A DNA stretch of 64,000 nt from Accumulibacter sp031732795 (GTDB lineage: Bacteria; Pseudomonadota; Gammaproteobacteria; Burkholderiales; Rhodocyclaceae), in NCBI GenBank assembly GCA_031732795.1, contig JAVMKC010000091.1, forward strand, positions 3,927 to 67,926, given 5' to 3'. Shown in pieces: positions 7,709 to 17,579 of the stretch (position 1 is its first letter; each line of letters begins with the position of its first letter). Below the pieces are notes generated by a model. The model saw only the letters and a list, made by a program, of their open reading frames with translations, was not told the DNA's origin and searched no databases. Position numbers and translations under genes: made by a program.

Positions 7709-8926
7709 TCAGCGCGGCGGACCCGTGCGAACCGTGCTTGTCCGTGTGGTCAGCCACCCATGGCTCAGTAGCGCCAAGCCGGTGCAGAGGGCGACGGCGA
7801 CCGCCAGCGCCCCGGGGTGATCGGCGATGGTGCTGCCGACAGCGACGCCGACCAAAGCGGCTACGCACATTTGCGTGCAACCCATCAGGGCCGACGCCGA
7901 ACCCGCCAGATTCGGGTAAGGGGCCAAAGCTTGTGCGATGGTATTGGGCATCACCAAACCGCACGCTGCGGTGCAGAAGAACATCGGGCCGAGGATCGCC
8001 GGCAGACTGCGCACACCGGCCCATTCGAGAGCCAGCATCGTCGCTCCGGCAAGCGCCCCCAGCCAGACTCCTTTGCGTAACAGATCGGCGCTTCCCCGAC
8101 GCCGTACCAAGCGTCCGGAAATCAACGAGCCCAGCAAATAGCCGGCTACGACCACGCCGAAACTCATGCCATAAACATGAGGCGATAAACCATGGCCATC
8201 GATGAGCAGGAATGACGATGCGGAGATGAAAGCGAACAAGGCGCTGAAGGAAAAGGAAAGCGTCGATAAGTAGCCCAGATAACGGCGGTCACGTAGCAAG
8301 CGTCCGAAATTGCCGACCATCTGCCGGAAATCGAGCGCTGCATCATGACGATGGACGTTGCTTTCCGGAAGCCAGAGAGAGACGGCGACGATCTGCGCCA
8401 AGGACAGTATCGTCAGCAAGATGAAATTCGCCTGCCAACCGGATGCCGCTGTCACGATGCCGCCAAGCGTAGGGGCGAACAAGGGCGCAATGGCCATCGC
8501 GCTACCGAGGTAAGCGATGATTCGCGCCGAATCGGTGGCGCCCCATAGATCACGGACGATGGCCCGGCCAAGTACCGGTCCGGCGCAAGCGCCCAGCGCT
8601 TGCACGAAGCGCAGCGCGACCAGCGCTTCGATACTCGCCGCGAAAACGCAAGCCAGAGAGGCCAGGCAATAAATCAGCATCCCGCCGAGCATCAGCGGCC
8701 GGCGGCCGAATCGATCGGACAACGCACCATAAATGATCTGACCGCAAGCGAAGCCGGCGAGAAAAACCGAAAGCGTCAGTTGCACCGCCGACGGATTGCT
8801 GTCGAAAGCCTTGACGATCGTCGGCAACGCCGGCAGGTAAAGATCGGTTGCCAACGGACCACTGGCTACCAGCGTGGTCAGCAGGAACAGCAGCGAATAA
8901 GAGGGGATGGGCTGCTTCATATTCAT
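7709..8926 (-). CDS. Bcr/CflA family drug resistance MFS exporter
   Basis: Proton-driven inner-membrane exporter of the DHA1 subfamily with about 12 hydrophobic segments over 405 residues. The N-terminus has the family hallmark DLYLPALPTI in the first loop, followed by a motif-A loop (GALSDRFGRRPLML). The start Met-Asn-Met-Lys at 8926 could also be the second Met. The gene runs in the same direction as the ClpX-like gene, with a 78-bp gap, and is divergent from the DUF1330 gene. Substrates cannot be told from sequence; relatives export bicyclomycin, chloramphenicol or sulfonamides. Confidence 0.9.
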   Translation of the reverse strand: MNMKQPIPSYSLLFLLTTLVASGPLATDLYLPALPTIVKAFDSNPSAVQLTLSVFLAGFACGQIIYGALSDRFGRRPLMLGGMLIYCLASLACVFAASIEALVALRFVQALGACAGPVLGRAIVRDLWGATDSARIIAYLGSAMAIAPLFAPTLGGIVTAASGWQANFILLTILSLAQIVAVSLWLPESNVHRHDAALDFRQMVGNFGRLLRDRRYLGYLSTLSFSFSALFAFISASSFLLIDGHGLSPHVYGMSFGVVVAGYLLGSLISGRLVRRRGSADLLRKGVWLGALAGATMLALEWAGVRSLPAILGPMFFCTAACGLVMPNTIAQALAPYPNLAGSASALMGCTQMCVAALVGVAVGSTIADHPGALAVAVALCTGLALLSHGWLTTRTSTVRTGPPR

Positions 8927-9212
8927 ACCGGGTATGGTGGCACACGATCCACCGGAAAGCGATCATCGCGCAGTGTGCGTAGCGGGTACGACACCAATTC
9001 GGCACAATTTCAGGATAATTCACTGGCACTGTTTCGACAGTGGCGGCGTGAGGGTGACGAATGGCTGCTGCGTAATGCGCTGACTGACGCTTATTCCAGC
9101 GTGGTCCGTCATCGCTGATGATGGACGACATCAGCCAAACGGCCCTGTTCCTGGTGATTTCGATGATTGACCGATGGCGTCGAATCACTGGATCGAATAT
9201 TTGGAGAAAAGC

Positions 9213-9503
9213 ATGAATCCTGTTTATCTCGTGGGACATATCACCGTCAAGGACGCCGAAAAGTGGCAGTCCTACCGCAATCAGGTGCCGGCGACTCTGC
9301 TCCCTTGGGCGGCTGAATTGGTTTTTCGCGGTCAAAAAATCGTCACACTGGCGGGCGAACACTCTTCAGCCGATATCGTCGTCATCCGTTTTCCGACAGA
9401 AGGGGCCTTGAATGCCTGGCATACGTCACCGGCCTATCAAGCGCTGGTCCCGCTGCGAAACGAAGCCGCTGACGTAGTGCTGATCGCCTATCGTGCTACT
9501 TGA
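9213..9503 (+). CDS. DUF1330 family protein
   Basis: A 96-residue cytoplasmic protein of the ferredoxin-like dimeric alpha/beta barrel fold (DUF1330). Seen: the start MNPVYLVGHITVKD, a central GEHSSADIVVIRFPT strand, and the family-typical W-x-S-x-x-Y-Q (AWHTSPAYQAL) near the C-terminus. The ATG at 9213 was chosen over an upstream frame extension because GGAG lies at 9203-9206 and the family begins here. No enzymatic role is established for this family. It is transcribed divergently from the drug exporter, with 286 bp between them. Confidence 0.85.
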   Translation: MNPVYLVGHITVKDAEKWQSYRNQVPATLLPWAAELVFRGQKIVTLAGEHSSADIVVIRFPTEGALNAWHTSPAYQALVPLRNEAADVVLIAYRAT

Positions 9504-9921
9504 GCCAGGGTGAATAACAAGCAAGGCCCGACTCGTTCTCAAGCCTGGACTTGCTTTGATTGAAACCGCTGTAGTGTCGAATGCACGACACAATATCCAC
9601 AAAAATAATATGGTTTAAAAGTGGCGAATAAAATGAATCATAAAATCAGCTCGTTGATTCTAAAGCGGTTATTTTTTGGAAACGGTTGGCGTCAACAAGT
9701 GTTCCGTTTAAAAGAAAATGATTATGCGGTATTCCCCTGGCGGCTACAGATCGAAAAGTTTCTTCACCGCAAGCGGCTTGGGTGTCGTCATTGAAAATTT
9801 GTCCGGCAACAGTCAAACCGATGAATTTGGCTGCGGTTCATGTTGTTTTGATATGGCAAACGGCAGCGAAATCAATTATGCTCGCCTCTCCAGAATATGA
9901 AGATCATGGGGAGTAAGTAGG
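9504..9921. other. 418-bp AT-rich gap upstream of hfq
   Basis: No convincing gene. An imperfect hairpin just after the DUF1330 stop (AAGCAAG near 9519 with CTTGCTT near 9550) may end its transcript, but lacks a T-run. From about 9595 to 9720 the DNA is clearly more AT-rich than its neighbours, as expected for the hfq promoter region. A 60-residue open frame at 9718-9900 has no ribosome binding site or recognisable domain. Confidence 0.45.
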
Positions 9922-10161
9922 ATGACCAACAAAGGGCAACTGTTACAAGACCCGTTTTTGAATGCACTGCGGCGCGAGCGTGTTCCAGTTTCGATTTATC
10001 TGGTCAATGGCATCAAGCTGCAAGGGCAGGTCGAGTCCTTCGATCAATATGTGGTACTGCTCAAGAACAGCGTTACGCAGATGGTTTATAAACACGCTAT
10101 TTCGACGGTAGTGCCGTCAAGGCCATTGTCGATTCATCTGGACGCCGACGGCGACAATTGA
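9922..10161 (+). CDS. hfq: RNA chaperone Hfq
   Basis: Hexameric Sm-like protein that pairs small RNAs with mRNAs. Its 79 residues match the short betaproteobacterial form. The Sm1 motif (SIYLVNGIKLQGQVESFD) and the Sm2 motif with YKHAISTVVPSR are intact, including the proximal-face Gln near the N-terminus and the conserved YKH. A ribosome binding site (GGGGAG) lies upstream of the ATG, with AGG closer in. It is the first gene of the hfq-hflX-hflK-hflC group. Confidence 0.98.
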   Translation: MTNKGQLLQDPFLNALRRERVPVSIYLVNGIKLQGQVESFDQYVVLLKNSVTQMVYKHAISTVVPSRPLSIHLDADGDN

Positions 10162-10269
10162 GGCATTCGCCTTCGATTTCGGCCTGCGTCATCGTCTTTG
10201 TGTCGTTATTCCCCTTTTCGGTACGCTGATTGTTCCGCCTGGGTCTGATTGCTGTCTTGATTGATAGCG

Positions 10270-11442
10270 ATGTTTGAACGTTCCTCCGGTCGGGAACGGG
10301 CGGTGTTGGTGCAACTCGATTTTTCGGGTGATGACACCGAGGATCGGCTGGCCGAGTTGCGTCTGTTGGCTCGTTCGGCGGGAGCCGAGGTTTGCGCGGT
10401 AGTGCAAGGGCGTCGTCACAGTCCCGATGCCGCGACTTTCGCCGGAAAGGGGAAGGTCGAAGAGATCGCTGCCGAGGTGGCTGCCCATCAGGCGGATCTG
10501 GTCATTTTCAACCATGAACTCAGCGCCGTTCAAGAACGCAATCTCGAACGGGCGTTGAGTTGTCGGGTAATCGACCGTACCAGCCTGATTCTCGATATTT
10601 TTGCCCAACGTGCGCAAAGCGCCGAAGGTAAATTGCAAGTCGAACTGGCGCAACTGGAGCATTTGGCGACCCGGCTGGTCCGCGGCTGGACTCACCTCGA
10701 ACGGCAAAAGGGCGGCATCGGCTTGAGGGGGCCGGGTGAAACGCAACTTGAAACCGACCGTCGTCTGCTCGGCATCCGGGTCAAGGTTCTCAAGGAACGT
10801 CTGCAAAGACTGGAGCGGCAGCGTGGTGTCCAACGCAAGGCGCGAAGCCGGGGCGGCCTGCTTACCGTCTCGCTGGTCGGTTACACCAATGCCGGCAAAT
10901 CGACGCTGTTCAATGCGCTGACCCACGCGCGTGTTTACGCCGCTGACCAGTTGTTCGCCACGCTCGACACCACCACTCGTAAGCTGTGGTTGCCGGAGGC
11001 CGGATCGATCATTCTCTCCGATACCGTGGGCTTCATCCACGATTTGCCCCATTCGCTGGTCGCCGCTTTTCATGCCACTCTCGAAGCGACCGCAGAGGCC
11101 GACCTGCTGTTGCACGTGGTGGATGCGGCCAGTCCAGCGCGCGAGGAGCAGGTGGCTGACGTCAACAAAGTGTTGGGCGAAATCGGTGCCGAGCGGGTGC
11201 CGCAACTGGTGGTCCTGAACAAGCTGGACTTGACTGGGTTGTCACCGGCAGTCGAAAGAGACGAGTATGGTAGAATCCGCCGCGTTTGCCTGAGCGCAAG
11301 AGACGGTAACGGTCTGGCGCTGTTGCGTCAGGCACTTGCCGAAGCGGCGGTCGAAAAGAACTTGCGGGCCGTTCCCTCGGCTGCCCGCGAGGTCGTCGAT
11401 GAACAGGCGCCAGGAATTTCGGATTCGGATAATTCTCCATGA
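10270..11442 (+). CDS. hflX: GTPase HflX, ribosome-associated
   Basis: Ribosome-splitting GTPase that rescues or dissociates stalled and hibernating 70S ribosomes. The N-terminal HflX domain contains the glycine-rich KGGIGLRGPGETQLETDRR; the G domain follows with G1 GYTNAGKST, G3 DTVGF and G4 NKLD. The ATG at 10270 was taken rather than the in-frame TTG three codons earlier. The stop overlaps an ATG by the ATGA arrangement with the hflK reading frame, which indicates co-translation. The product is about 390 residues, slightly short of the E. coli protein. Confidence 0.95.
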   Translation: MFERSSGRERAVLVQLDFSGDDTEDRLAELRLLARSAGAEVCAVVQGRRHSPDAATFAGKGKVEEIAAEVAAHQADLVIFNHELSAVQERNLERALSCRVIDRTSLILDIFAQRAQSAEGKLQVELAQLEHLATRLVRGWTHLERQKGGIGLRGPGETQLETDRRLLGIRVKVLKERLQRLERQRGVQRKARSRGGLLTVSLVGYTNAGKSTLFNALTHARVYAADQLFATLDTTTRKLWLPEAGSIILSDTVGFIHDLPHSLVAAFHATLEATAEADLLLHVVDAASPAREEQVADVNKVLGEIGAERVPQLVVLNKLDLTGLSPAVERDEYGRIRRVCLSARDGNGLALLRQALAEAAVEKNLRAVPSAAREVVDEQAPGISDSDNSP

Positions 11443-11462
11443 TGCTAAATCTCGCAGTCTTG

Positions 11463-12731
11463 ATGTCGCTCAATGATCCACAGTGGGGAAATCGCGGTAA
11501 CAACGACAGTGGTGGTCGCCGTCCCAACCAGGGACCGCCGGACCTCGAACAGCTTTGGCGGGATGTCAATCGTCGGTTGGCCGGGCTTTTCGACAAAAAG
11601 CGAGCCGGCGGTGACGGTGGTGATGGTGAGCGACCACCGATGGAATTCAATCCGAAAGCCTTTGGCGGGGGCATTGGATTGCTGTTGGGGCTGGTCGTTG
11701 TCGTCTGGCTGGCCAGCGGCTTCTATATCGTCGATGCCTCGCAGCGTGGCTTGGTGCTGCAGTTCGGCCGCTACAAGGAAAGTACCGAATCTGGCTTGCG
11801 CTGGCGCTTGCCGTATCCGATTCAATCGCACGAATTGGTTAATGTGTCCGGGGTGCGGACGCTGGAAATCGGCTACCGGGGCAGCGAGAAGAACAAGGTG
11901 CTCAAGGAAGCCCTGATGCTGACCGACGATGAGAACATCATCAATATCCAGTTTGCCGTTCAGTACATCCTCAAGGACCCGGTGGAGTACATTTTCAACA
12001 ACCGTCATCCGGATGACGCGGTGATGCAGGTCGCCGAGACGGCGATTCGCGAAATCGTCGGCAAGAACAAAATGGATTTCGTCCTATACGAAGGTCGTGA
12101 GCAGATCGCCGTCAATGCTTCAAAACTGATGCAGGATATTCTCGACCGTTACAAGACTGGCATCCTGATTTCGAAGGTGACGATGCAAAACGCGCAGCCG
12201 CCAGAACAGGTCCAGGCGGCGTTTGACGACGCGGTCAAAGCGTCACAGGACCGTGAACGGCAGAAGAATGAAGGGCAGGCTTACGCCAACGATGTGATCC
12301 CGAAAGCGCGTGGTACCGCCGCGCGCCTGCTCGAAGAGGCGGAAGGTTACAAGCAGCGGGTCATCGCCACGGCGGATGGTGACGCCAGCCGCTTCAAACA
12401 GATCAGTGTCGAATACGCCAAGGCGCCGGAAGTCACCCGCAGCCGGATGTATCTCGAAACGATGCAGCAAATCTATTCGAATACCTCCAAGATCCTGGTC
12501 GATGCCAAAGGGCAGGGCAATCTGCTCTATCTGCCGCTCGACAAGTTGATGCAGGCCGCAGCGGCCGGGGCGGTCGCGCCGACCGGGGGGGGCGCAAACG
12601 CCTCGGAAACGACGCCGGCACCGGCACGTCCTGCGCCGGTTGTTTCCAACGAGGTGCCGCCGCAAGTCGTCGAGAAGAACGAAGCGCGTTCTCGTGAGAA
12701 TCTGCGGCAGCGGGATCGGGAGGCACGCTGA
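11463..12731 (+). CDS. hflK: FtsH protease modulator HflK
   Basis: SPFH/band-7 protein that forms the periplasmic HflKC cage around the membrane protease FtsH. An N-terminal Gly/Asn/Pro-rich cytoplasmic tail (MSLNDPQWG) is followed by one membrane helix (LLLGLVVVVWLASGFYIV) and the SPFH domain starting DASQRGLVLQFGRY. The C-terminus is rich in Ala, Pro and charged residues. The frame is open from an ATG at 11439 that overlaps the hflX stop; the start at 11463 was chosen because family members begin MSLNDPQWG. Neither has a strong ribosome binding site. The hflC ATG overlaps the stop. Confidence 0.93.
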   Translation: MSLNDPQWGNRGNNDSGGRRPNQGPPDLEQLWRDVNRRLAGLFDKKRAGGDGGDGERPPMEFNPKAFGGGIGLLLGLVVVVWLASGFYIVDASQRGLVLQFGRYKESTESGLRWRLPYPIQSHELVNVSGVRTLEIGYRGSEKNKVLKEALMLTDDENIINIQFAVQYILKDPVEYIFNNRHPDDAVMQVAETAIREIVGKNKMDFVLYEGREQIAVNASKLMQDILDRYKTGILISKVTMQNAQPPEQVQAAFDDAVKASQDRERQKNEGQAYANDVIPKARGTAARLLEEAEGYKQRVIATADGDASRFKQISVEYAKAPEVTRSRMYLETMQQIYSNTSKILVDAKGQGNLLYLPLDKLMQAAAAGAVAPTGGGANASETTPAPARPAPVVSNEVPPQVVEKNEARSRENLRQRDREAR

Positions 12732-13621
12732 TGAAATCCGGTATCAACGTCCTTGCCGCCGCCGTGGTCGGCGTGCTGGTTCTCCTGGGAACGACGATTT
12801 TCACGGTCGATCAGCGGCAGTACGCCATCGTCTTCCAGCTTGGCGAGGTTACCCGGGTGATCGATGAACCGGGGTTGTATTTCAAGGTGCCGCTGGTGCA
12901 GAACGTTCGCTATTTCGACAAGCGTATCCTGACGCTGGACAGCACTGAACCGGAACGTTTCATCACCTCGGAAAAGAAAAACGTGCTGGTCGATTCGTTC
13001 ACCAAATGGCGGATCATTGATCCGAAGCTCTACTACGTTTCGGTCGAAGGTGACGAGTCGCGCGCCAAAACACGGCTGACCCAGACGGTCAATGCCGGTC
13101 TGCGCGAGGAATTCGGCAAACGGACGGTGCACGACGTGGTGTCCGGCGAGCGCGACAAAATCATGGAACAGATGCGTGAAAAGGCCGATCTCGATGCGCG
13201 CAAGATCGGTGTGCAGATCGTCGATGTCCGTGTCAAACGGGTCGAATTGCCGAATGATGTCGGTGATTCGGTCTATCGCCGGATGGACGCCGAGCGCAAA
13301 CGCGTGGCCAACGAGTTGCGTTCGCAAGGTGCTGCCGACGCCGAGAAAATTCGTGCCGACGCCGACAAGCAGCGCGAAGTGATCGTCGCTGAAGCATATC
13401 GCGACGCGCAGATCCTGAAAGGTGAAGGCGATGCCAAAGCAGCGGCGACCTACGCCCGTGCTTTTGAAGGTAGCCCCGAATTCTATGCGTTTTACCGCAG
13501 CCTCGAAGCTTACCGTTACAGCTTCAAGGGCAAGAACGATGTGATCGTCGTCGAGCCCAACTCCGACTTCTTCAGATACATGAAGAATGTCGGCCGTGGT
13601 GGCGAAAAAGCCGGCCGATGA
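12731..13621 (+). CDS. hflC: FtsH protease modulator HflC
   Basis: Partner of HflK in the HflKC-FtsH supercomplex. The 296-residue protein has an N-terminal membrane helix (VLAAAVVGVLVLLGTTIF), then an SPFH domain (VDQRQYAIVFQLGEV), and a long Ala/Lys/Glu-rich helical stretch (DAEKIRADADKQREV) before a conserved C-terminal YRSLEAYRYSF region. The start codon shares one base with the hflK stop, and its own stop overlaps the next gene by ATGA. Confidence 0.96.
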   Translation: MKSGINVLAAAVVGVLVLLGTTIFTVDQRQYAIVFQLGEVTRVIDEPGLYFKVPLVQNVRYFDKRILTLDSTEPERFITSEKKNVLVDSFTKWRIIDPKLYYVSVEGDESRAKTRLTQTVNAGLREEFGKRTVHDVVSGERDKIMEQMREKADLDARKIGVQIVDVRVKRVELPNDVGDSVYRRMDAERKRVANELRSQGAADAEKIRADADKQREVIVAEAYRDAQILKGEGDAKAAATYARAFEGSPEFYAFYRSLEAYRYSFKGKNDVIVVEPNSDFFRYMKNVGRGGEKAGR

Positions 13622-13803
13622 CTCGCAGCCTGTTGCTGGCCTTGGCGTTGATGTTGATTGCCGAAGGCTTGTTGCCCTTTGTCGCGCCGAGCACTTGGCG
13701 GGAAACTTTCCGGCGCCTGATCGCCCTTTCTGACGGACAGATTCGGTTCATCGGCTTGACGTCGATGATCATCGGTCTGGTCTTGCTGACGTTCTTCAAA
13801 TGA
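13618..13803 (+). CDS. DUF2065 family small membrane protein
   Basis: 61-residue protein with two hydrophobic segments separated by a short loop (WRETFRRLIALSDGQIR). Family DUF2065 is regularly placed between hflC and hisZ or purA in proteobacteria, and its function is unknown. The context suggests a link to the HflKC-FtsH complex, but that is inference. It overlaps hflC by ATGA at its start and hisZ by ATGA at its end, so production is coupled to both. Confidence 0.85.
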   Translation: MTRSLLLALALMLIAEGLLPFVAPSTWRETFRRLIALSDGQIRFIGLTSMIIGLVLLTFFK

Positions 13804-14957
13804 ACTGGTTGCTTCCCGAACACATTGCCGACATCTTGCCGCCGGAGGCGGCCAGGATCGAATCGTTACGCCGCAAATTGCTCGATCTCTTCCGAGTGCA
13901 TGGTTATGAACTGGTTGGGCCGCCGTTTTTCGAACATCTTGATTCGCTATTGACCGGTTCCGGTCAGGATCTCGATCTGCGGACTTTCAAGCTGGTCGAC
14001 CAGTTATCTGGGCGGACGCTTGGTGTGCGGGCGGATATCACTCCGCAAGTGGCCCGGATCGATGCGCACCTGCTCAACCGTCAAGGGGTTACCCGCCTGT
14101 GTTATTGCGGCAGTGTGCTGCATACCACGCCGGCCTCGCCGACGGCGAGTCGTGAGCCGATCCAACTCGGCGCCGAGCTGTATGGGCATGCCGGTATCGA
14201 GGCCGATCGCGAGGTGATCCGGCTGATGGCCGAGGTCATGACCACTGCCGGTGTGCAGGCGACGCAGATCGATCTGGGGCATGTCGGCGTTTTTCGCACC
14301 TTGGTGGTGGCAGCAGGCTGTGATGCCGCTCTAGAAGGTCGTCTGCTGCGCCTGTTGCAGGTCAAGGATGTTCCTGGACTTCGCGAGTGCAGCCAATCCT
14401 TGGCCGAGCCTCTGCGCTCGAGTTTCCTGCGCCTGCCGGACCTGTATGGCGGCCCGGAAATCCTGACGGAGGCCCGCCGTGTTCTGCCGGCCCTCCCTGA
14501 AATCGATGCGGCCTTGTCCTCTTTGCACCAGTTGCAGCAGGCGCTGCCAGATTTGACGTTGTCTTTCGACTTGGCCGATCTGCGCGGGTACCACTATCAC
14601 AACGGTGTCGTCTTCGCGACGTATCACGCCAAAGCCGCCGGCGCGCTGGCCTTGGGTGGCCGTTACGATGGCGTCGGTCAGTCTTTTGGCCGGGCTCGTC
14701 CGGCGACCGGTTTTTCGCTCGACTTGCGCGAATTGGCGCGCGTCGTTGTCGATAGCCGGAGGACGAAAGCCATTCTGGCGCCCTATGCCCCGCAAGATAC
14801 CGTTCTGCGTCTGACAATCGCTGAATTGCGGCAGCAGGGCGAAATCGTCATCGAACGACTGCCCGGCGATACGGACGACGTCCGGCCATCGGTTGATCGC
14901 CAATTGATTTGCCGACAAGGGCAATGGCTCGTTGAAGACCTCAACAGGAATGGATGA
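13800..14957 (+). CDS. hisZ: ATP phosphoribosyltransferase regulatory subunit HisZ
   Basis: Catalytically inactive histidyl-tRNA synthetase-like subunit needed by the short form of HisG in the first step of histidine synthesis. 385 residues with a class II synthetase-like N-terminus (LPPEAARIESLRRKLLDLFRVHGYE), a motif-2-like region (ADITPQVARIDAHLL) and GGRYDGVGQSFG. No anticodon-binding domain of HisS type is present. Its presence implies that the organism has a short HisG elsewhere. Confidence 0.95.
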   Translation: MNWLLPEHIADILPPEAARIESLRRKLLDLFRVHGYELVGPPFFEHLDSLLTGSGQDLDLRTFKLVDQLSGRTLGVRADITPQVARIDAHLLNRQGVTRLCYCGSVLHTTPASPTASREPIQLGAELYGHAGIEADREVIRLMAEVMTTAGVQATQIDLGHVGVFRTLVVAAGCDAALEGRLLRLLQVKDVPGLRECSQSLAEPLRSSFLRLPDLYGGPEILTEARRVLPALPEIDAALSSLHQLQQALPDLTLSFDLADLRGYHYHNGVVFATYHAKAAGALALGGRYDGVGQSFGRARPATGFSLDLRELARVVVDSRRTKAILAPYAPQDTVLRLTIAELRQQGEIVIERLPGDTDDVRPSVDRQLICRQGQWLVEDLNRNG

Positions 14958-14961
14958 AAAG

Positions 14962-16272
14962 ATGGCTAAGAACGTCGTGGTTGTCGGCACGCAATGGGGC
15001 GACGAAGGCAAAGGAAAAATCGTCGATTGGCTGACCGACCGTGCTGGCGGAGTCGTCCGTTTTCAAGGAGGCCACAACGCCGGGCATACCTTGGTCGTCG
15101 ATGGCAAGGTTTATAAGCTCAATCTGGTGCCTTCAGGAATCGTTCGCGATGGCGTTGAATGCTTCATCGGCAACGGTGTCGTTCTCGACATTCATCACCT
15201 GCTGAATGAAATCGGCGTTCTGGAAGCCGGCGGAATCGATGTCCGTGCCCGTTTGAAGATCAGCCCGGGTTGTCCGTTGATCCTGCCGTATCACGCCGCA
15301 CTTGATCATGCGCGGGAAGCGGCCAAAGGCGCGGGCACCAAGATCGGTACCACTGGCAAGGGGATCGGACCAGCGTACGAAGATAAGGTCGCCCGGCGGG
15401 CGTTACGGGTTTACGATCTGTTCCACCCGTCGCGATTCGCCGAAAAACTCAAGGAAAACATCGATTATCACAACTTCGTCCTCACCCGTTTTCTGAACGC
15501 CGAACCGGTCGATTATCAGGCGGTGCTGAGTCAGGCGATGGCCGACGGCGAAGCCATCGGTCCATTGGTCACGGACGTTTCGGCGGCGCTGCACACCTTG
15601 AACAAAGCGGGGCGCAACCTGTTGTTCGAAGGCGCCCAAGGGGCCTTGCTCGATATCGATCACGGCACCTATCCCTTCGTCACCTCGTCGAACTGCGTCG
15701 CTGGTCAAGCGGCGGCTGGTTCCGGTATCGGTCCGGGAATGCTGCACTATGTGCTCGGAATCACCAAGGCGTACACCACCCGGGTCGGCAGCGGTCCTTT
15801 TCCCAGCGAACTGGATATCGATTCGCTCTCCTCGCCGGGTCATCAGATGTCGCACAAAGGGCAGGAGTTCGGTACGGTCACCGGTCGCAAGCGTCGATGC
15901 GGCTGGCTGGATCTCGCCGCACTGAAACGCTCGATCCAGATCAATGGCGTGACCGGTTTGTGCATCACCAAACTTGACGTCCTCGACGGTCTCAACGAAC
16001 TGCAAATCTGCACCGGCTACCGGCTTGGCGACCGTGTTCTCGACCTGTTGCCGATGGGGGCTGACGAAGTGGCCGCTTGTCAGCCGATTCTGCAAACTCT
16101 GCCGGGGTGGACGGCGTCCACGGCCGGTGTCGAAACGATGGCCGCCTTGCCGGCAGCGGCTCGTGCCTATCTGGCCCGGATCGAAGAGATTTGCGAGATT
16201 CCGATCGACATCGTGTCTACCGGACCGGATCGACGCGAAACAGTGGTTCATCGCCATCCGCTGGATGCGTGA
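14962..16272 (+). CDS. purA: adenylosuccinate synthetase
   Basis: Joins IMP and aspartate using GTP, the first step from IMP to AMP. The start MAKNVVVVGTQWGDEGKGK contains the signature P-loop WGDEGKGK; GHNAGHTLV and the IMP-binding region follow. The ATG at 14962 gives 436 residues, the family norm. An in-frame TTG ten codons earlier is not supported by homology. GGATG lies a few bases upstream of the start. hisZ ends four bases before, consistent with one operon. Confidence 0.97.
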   Translation: MAKNVVVVGTQWGDEGKGKIVDWLTDRAGGVVRFQGGHNAGHTLVVDGKVYKLNLVPSGIVRDGVECFIGNGVVLDIHHLLNEIGVLEAGGIDVRARLKISPGCPLILPYHAALDHAREAAKGAGTKIGTTGKGIGPAYEDKVARRALRVYDLFHPSRFAEKLKENIDYHNFVLTRFLNAEPVDYQAVLSQAMADGEAIGPLVTDVSAALHTLNKAGRNLLFEGAQGALLDIDHGTYPFVTSSNCVAGQAAAGSGIGPGMLHYVLGITKAYTTRVGSGPFPSELDIDSLSSPGHQMSHKGQEFGTVTGRKRRCGWLDLAALKRSIQINGVTGLCITKLDVLDGLNELQICTGYRLGDRVLDLLPMGADEVAACQPILQTLPGWTASTAGVETMAALPAAARAYLARIEEICEIPIDIVSTGPDRRETVVHRHPLDA

Positions 16273-16470
16273 GCGAACAGCTTTGTCGACTGGCGGCCGT
16301 CTACAGCAGCTGCGCACACCGCCATGGACACCGGTTTTCGCTCACGCGTGACGTTTGCCGGCCGGCCGCGGCCCGCGCTTTCCGGGGTGACCAACCGACG
16401 CCTGGGGGCTGTGTCTGGCCGAATGGCGGCGATCTGGCACCGAGCGTTGACGATTGCGAGAGGAGAGCGC

Positions 16471-17499
16471 ATGGGGATACTCGACTGGTTCAAAAATCGC
16501 TCGGCGCAATTCGACGATCAGCAAATTTCCGATGAACTGCTGCGCAGCGCCACCGAAAAAGCACTGACGCTGACCAATCCGCGTTTGCAGGTCTTGCCAG
16601 GCTGTCATAAACGGTTGGCATCATCGGTCAGAACGACGATCGAATTTCTCGGGGAAATGGTCCGCGAGTTGCCGCCAGTGCGGGAATTGGCAGCCGTCAA
16701 CTGGGCGACGGATCCCTCCTGGCGAGCGTTTTTCGTCACCCCGAACGATATCGGCATCACGCTCGGACGTTCCGAGAGGCTGCGCACCTTGTTTAGCAAA
16801 TACCCGGAACTGGATGAAGCGTTCCTGGTTCTTGGCATGGATGTCAGCGAGCAGCAGACCTTGGGAATAGCCGTCGAAGGAGAAATGATTCGCCGAGACG
16901 TGCTGCAGACCAGCGTCAGTTTTTCCGACCACCGCACGCACATCTGCAGCCGTGAAGAATCGAGGTTGCGTCGTCTGTTCGGTGCGGCGGCTTATGAATA
17001 CCTTCTGGCGCAAGCGTTGACGGAGATTGCCGAATGTCGCACCGAGCGCAGCGAGCTAGAGGGCAACCGGAGCCTGTTGCAGTCGCGTTGGCGGATGCTG
17101 CAGCAGCAAGGACCAGGTTTGGGGTCGATGTTCTCGACGGCGGATGAGGGGCGCGCCGAGCAGAAAAAACTCGCTGAGCAATTGCTGGCCAATGAACAGC
17201 AACTACGCGAAATCGGCACCGCGGAAAACATTCTGGAAATCGAATTGCAGACCTTGTGCGCGGTACTCGACAACCCCGGGCGCTATTTGAGCATTGCACA
17301 ACACCGGCTGCACCTGAACGCGACGAATATCGTGGTCGACGACCCCATTGATTCAAACGCTGCGGGAGTCGATTTTTCGCTCGCCGAGTTCAAAGGGACG
17401 TCGTCACGGCGACGGGCTTTCGTGCTGGCTCGTGTCGCGCGTGGCGAAGTGCCGGCACCGCGACGAATCGACTTCGACGATGCCGCACGTTTTCTTTGA
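16471..17499 (+). CDS. conserved-looking hypothetical protein with coiled-coil region
   Basis: 342 residues that I cannot assign. The N-terminus MGILDWFKNRS is amphipathic, like membrane-surface anchors. The middle (about 190-280) is rich in Glu, Gln, Leu and Arg with heptad-like spacing (AEQKKLAEQLLANEQQLREIG), suggesting a coiled coil. The C-terminus ends in a basic then acidic patch. No signal peptide or membrane helix is visible. The ATG at 16471 has AGGAG ten bases upstream; an extension to 16324 has no ribosome binding site and an Arg-rich, noncoding-looking sequence. It overlaps or nearly abuts nothing upstream, and the next gene follows after 80 bp. Confidence 0.7.
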   Translation: MGILDWFKNRSAQFDDQQISDELLRSATEKALTLTNPRLQVLPGCHKRLASSVRTTIEFLGEMVRELPPVRELAAVNWATDPSWRAFFVTPNDIGITLGRSERLRTLFSKYPELDEAFLVLGMDVSEQQTLGIAVEGEMIRRDVLQTSVSFSDHRTHICSREESRLRRLFGAAAYEYLLAQALTEIAECRTERSELEGNRSLLQSRWRMLQQQGPGLGSMFSTADEGRAEQKKLAEQLLANEQQLREIGTAENILEIELQTLCAVLDNPGRYLSIAQHRLHLNATNIVVDDPIDSNAAGVDFSLAEFKGTSSRRRAFVLARVARGEVPAPRRIDFDDAARFL

Positions 17500-17579
17500 C
17501 GAGCGGCCCCAAAACGAAGACTTCACTCAATCAACAAGCGTCCGGTTATTACCCGCCCGACGCGCAAGGAGAATCGACG

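Noticed and set aside
9718..9900. 60-codon frame upstream of hfq
   Set aside because: AT-rich promoter region, no ribosome binding site and no family match.
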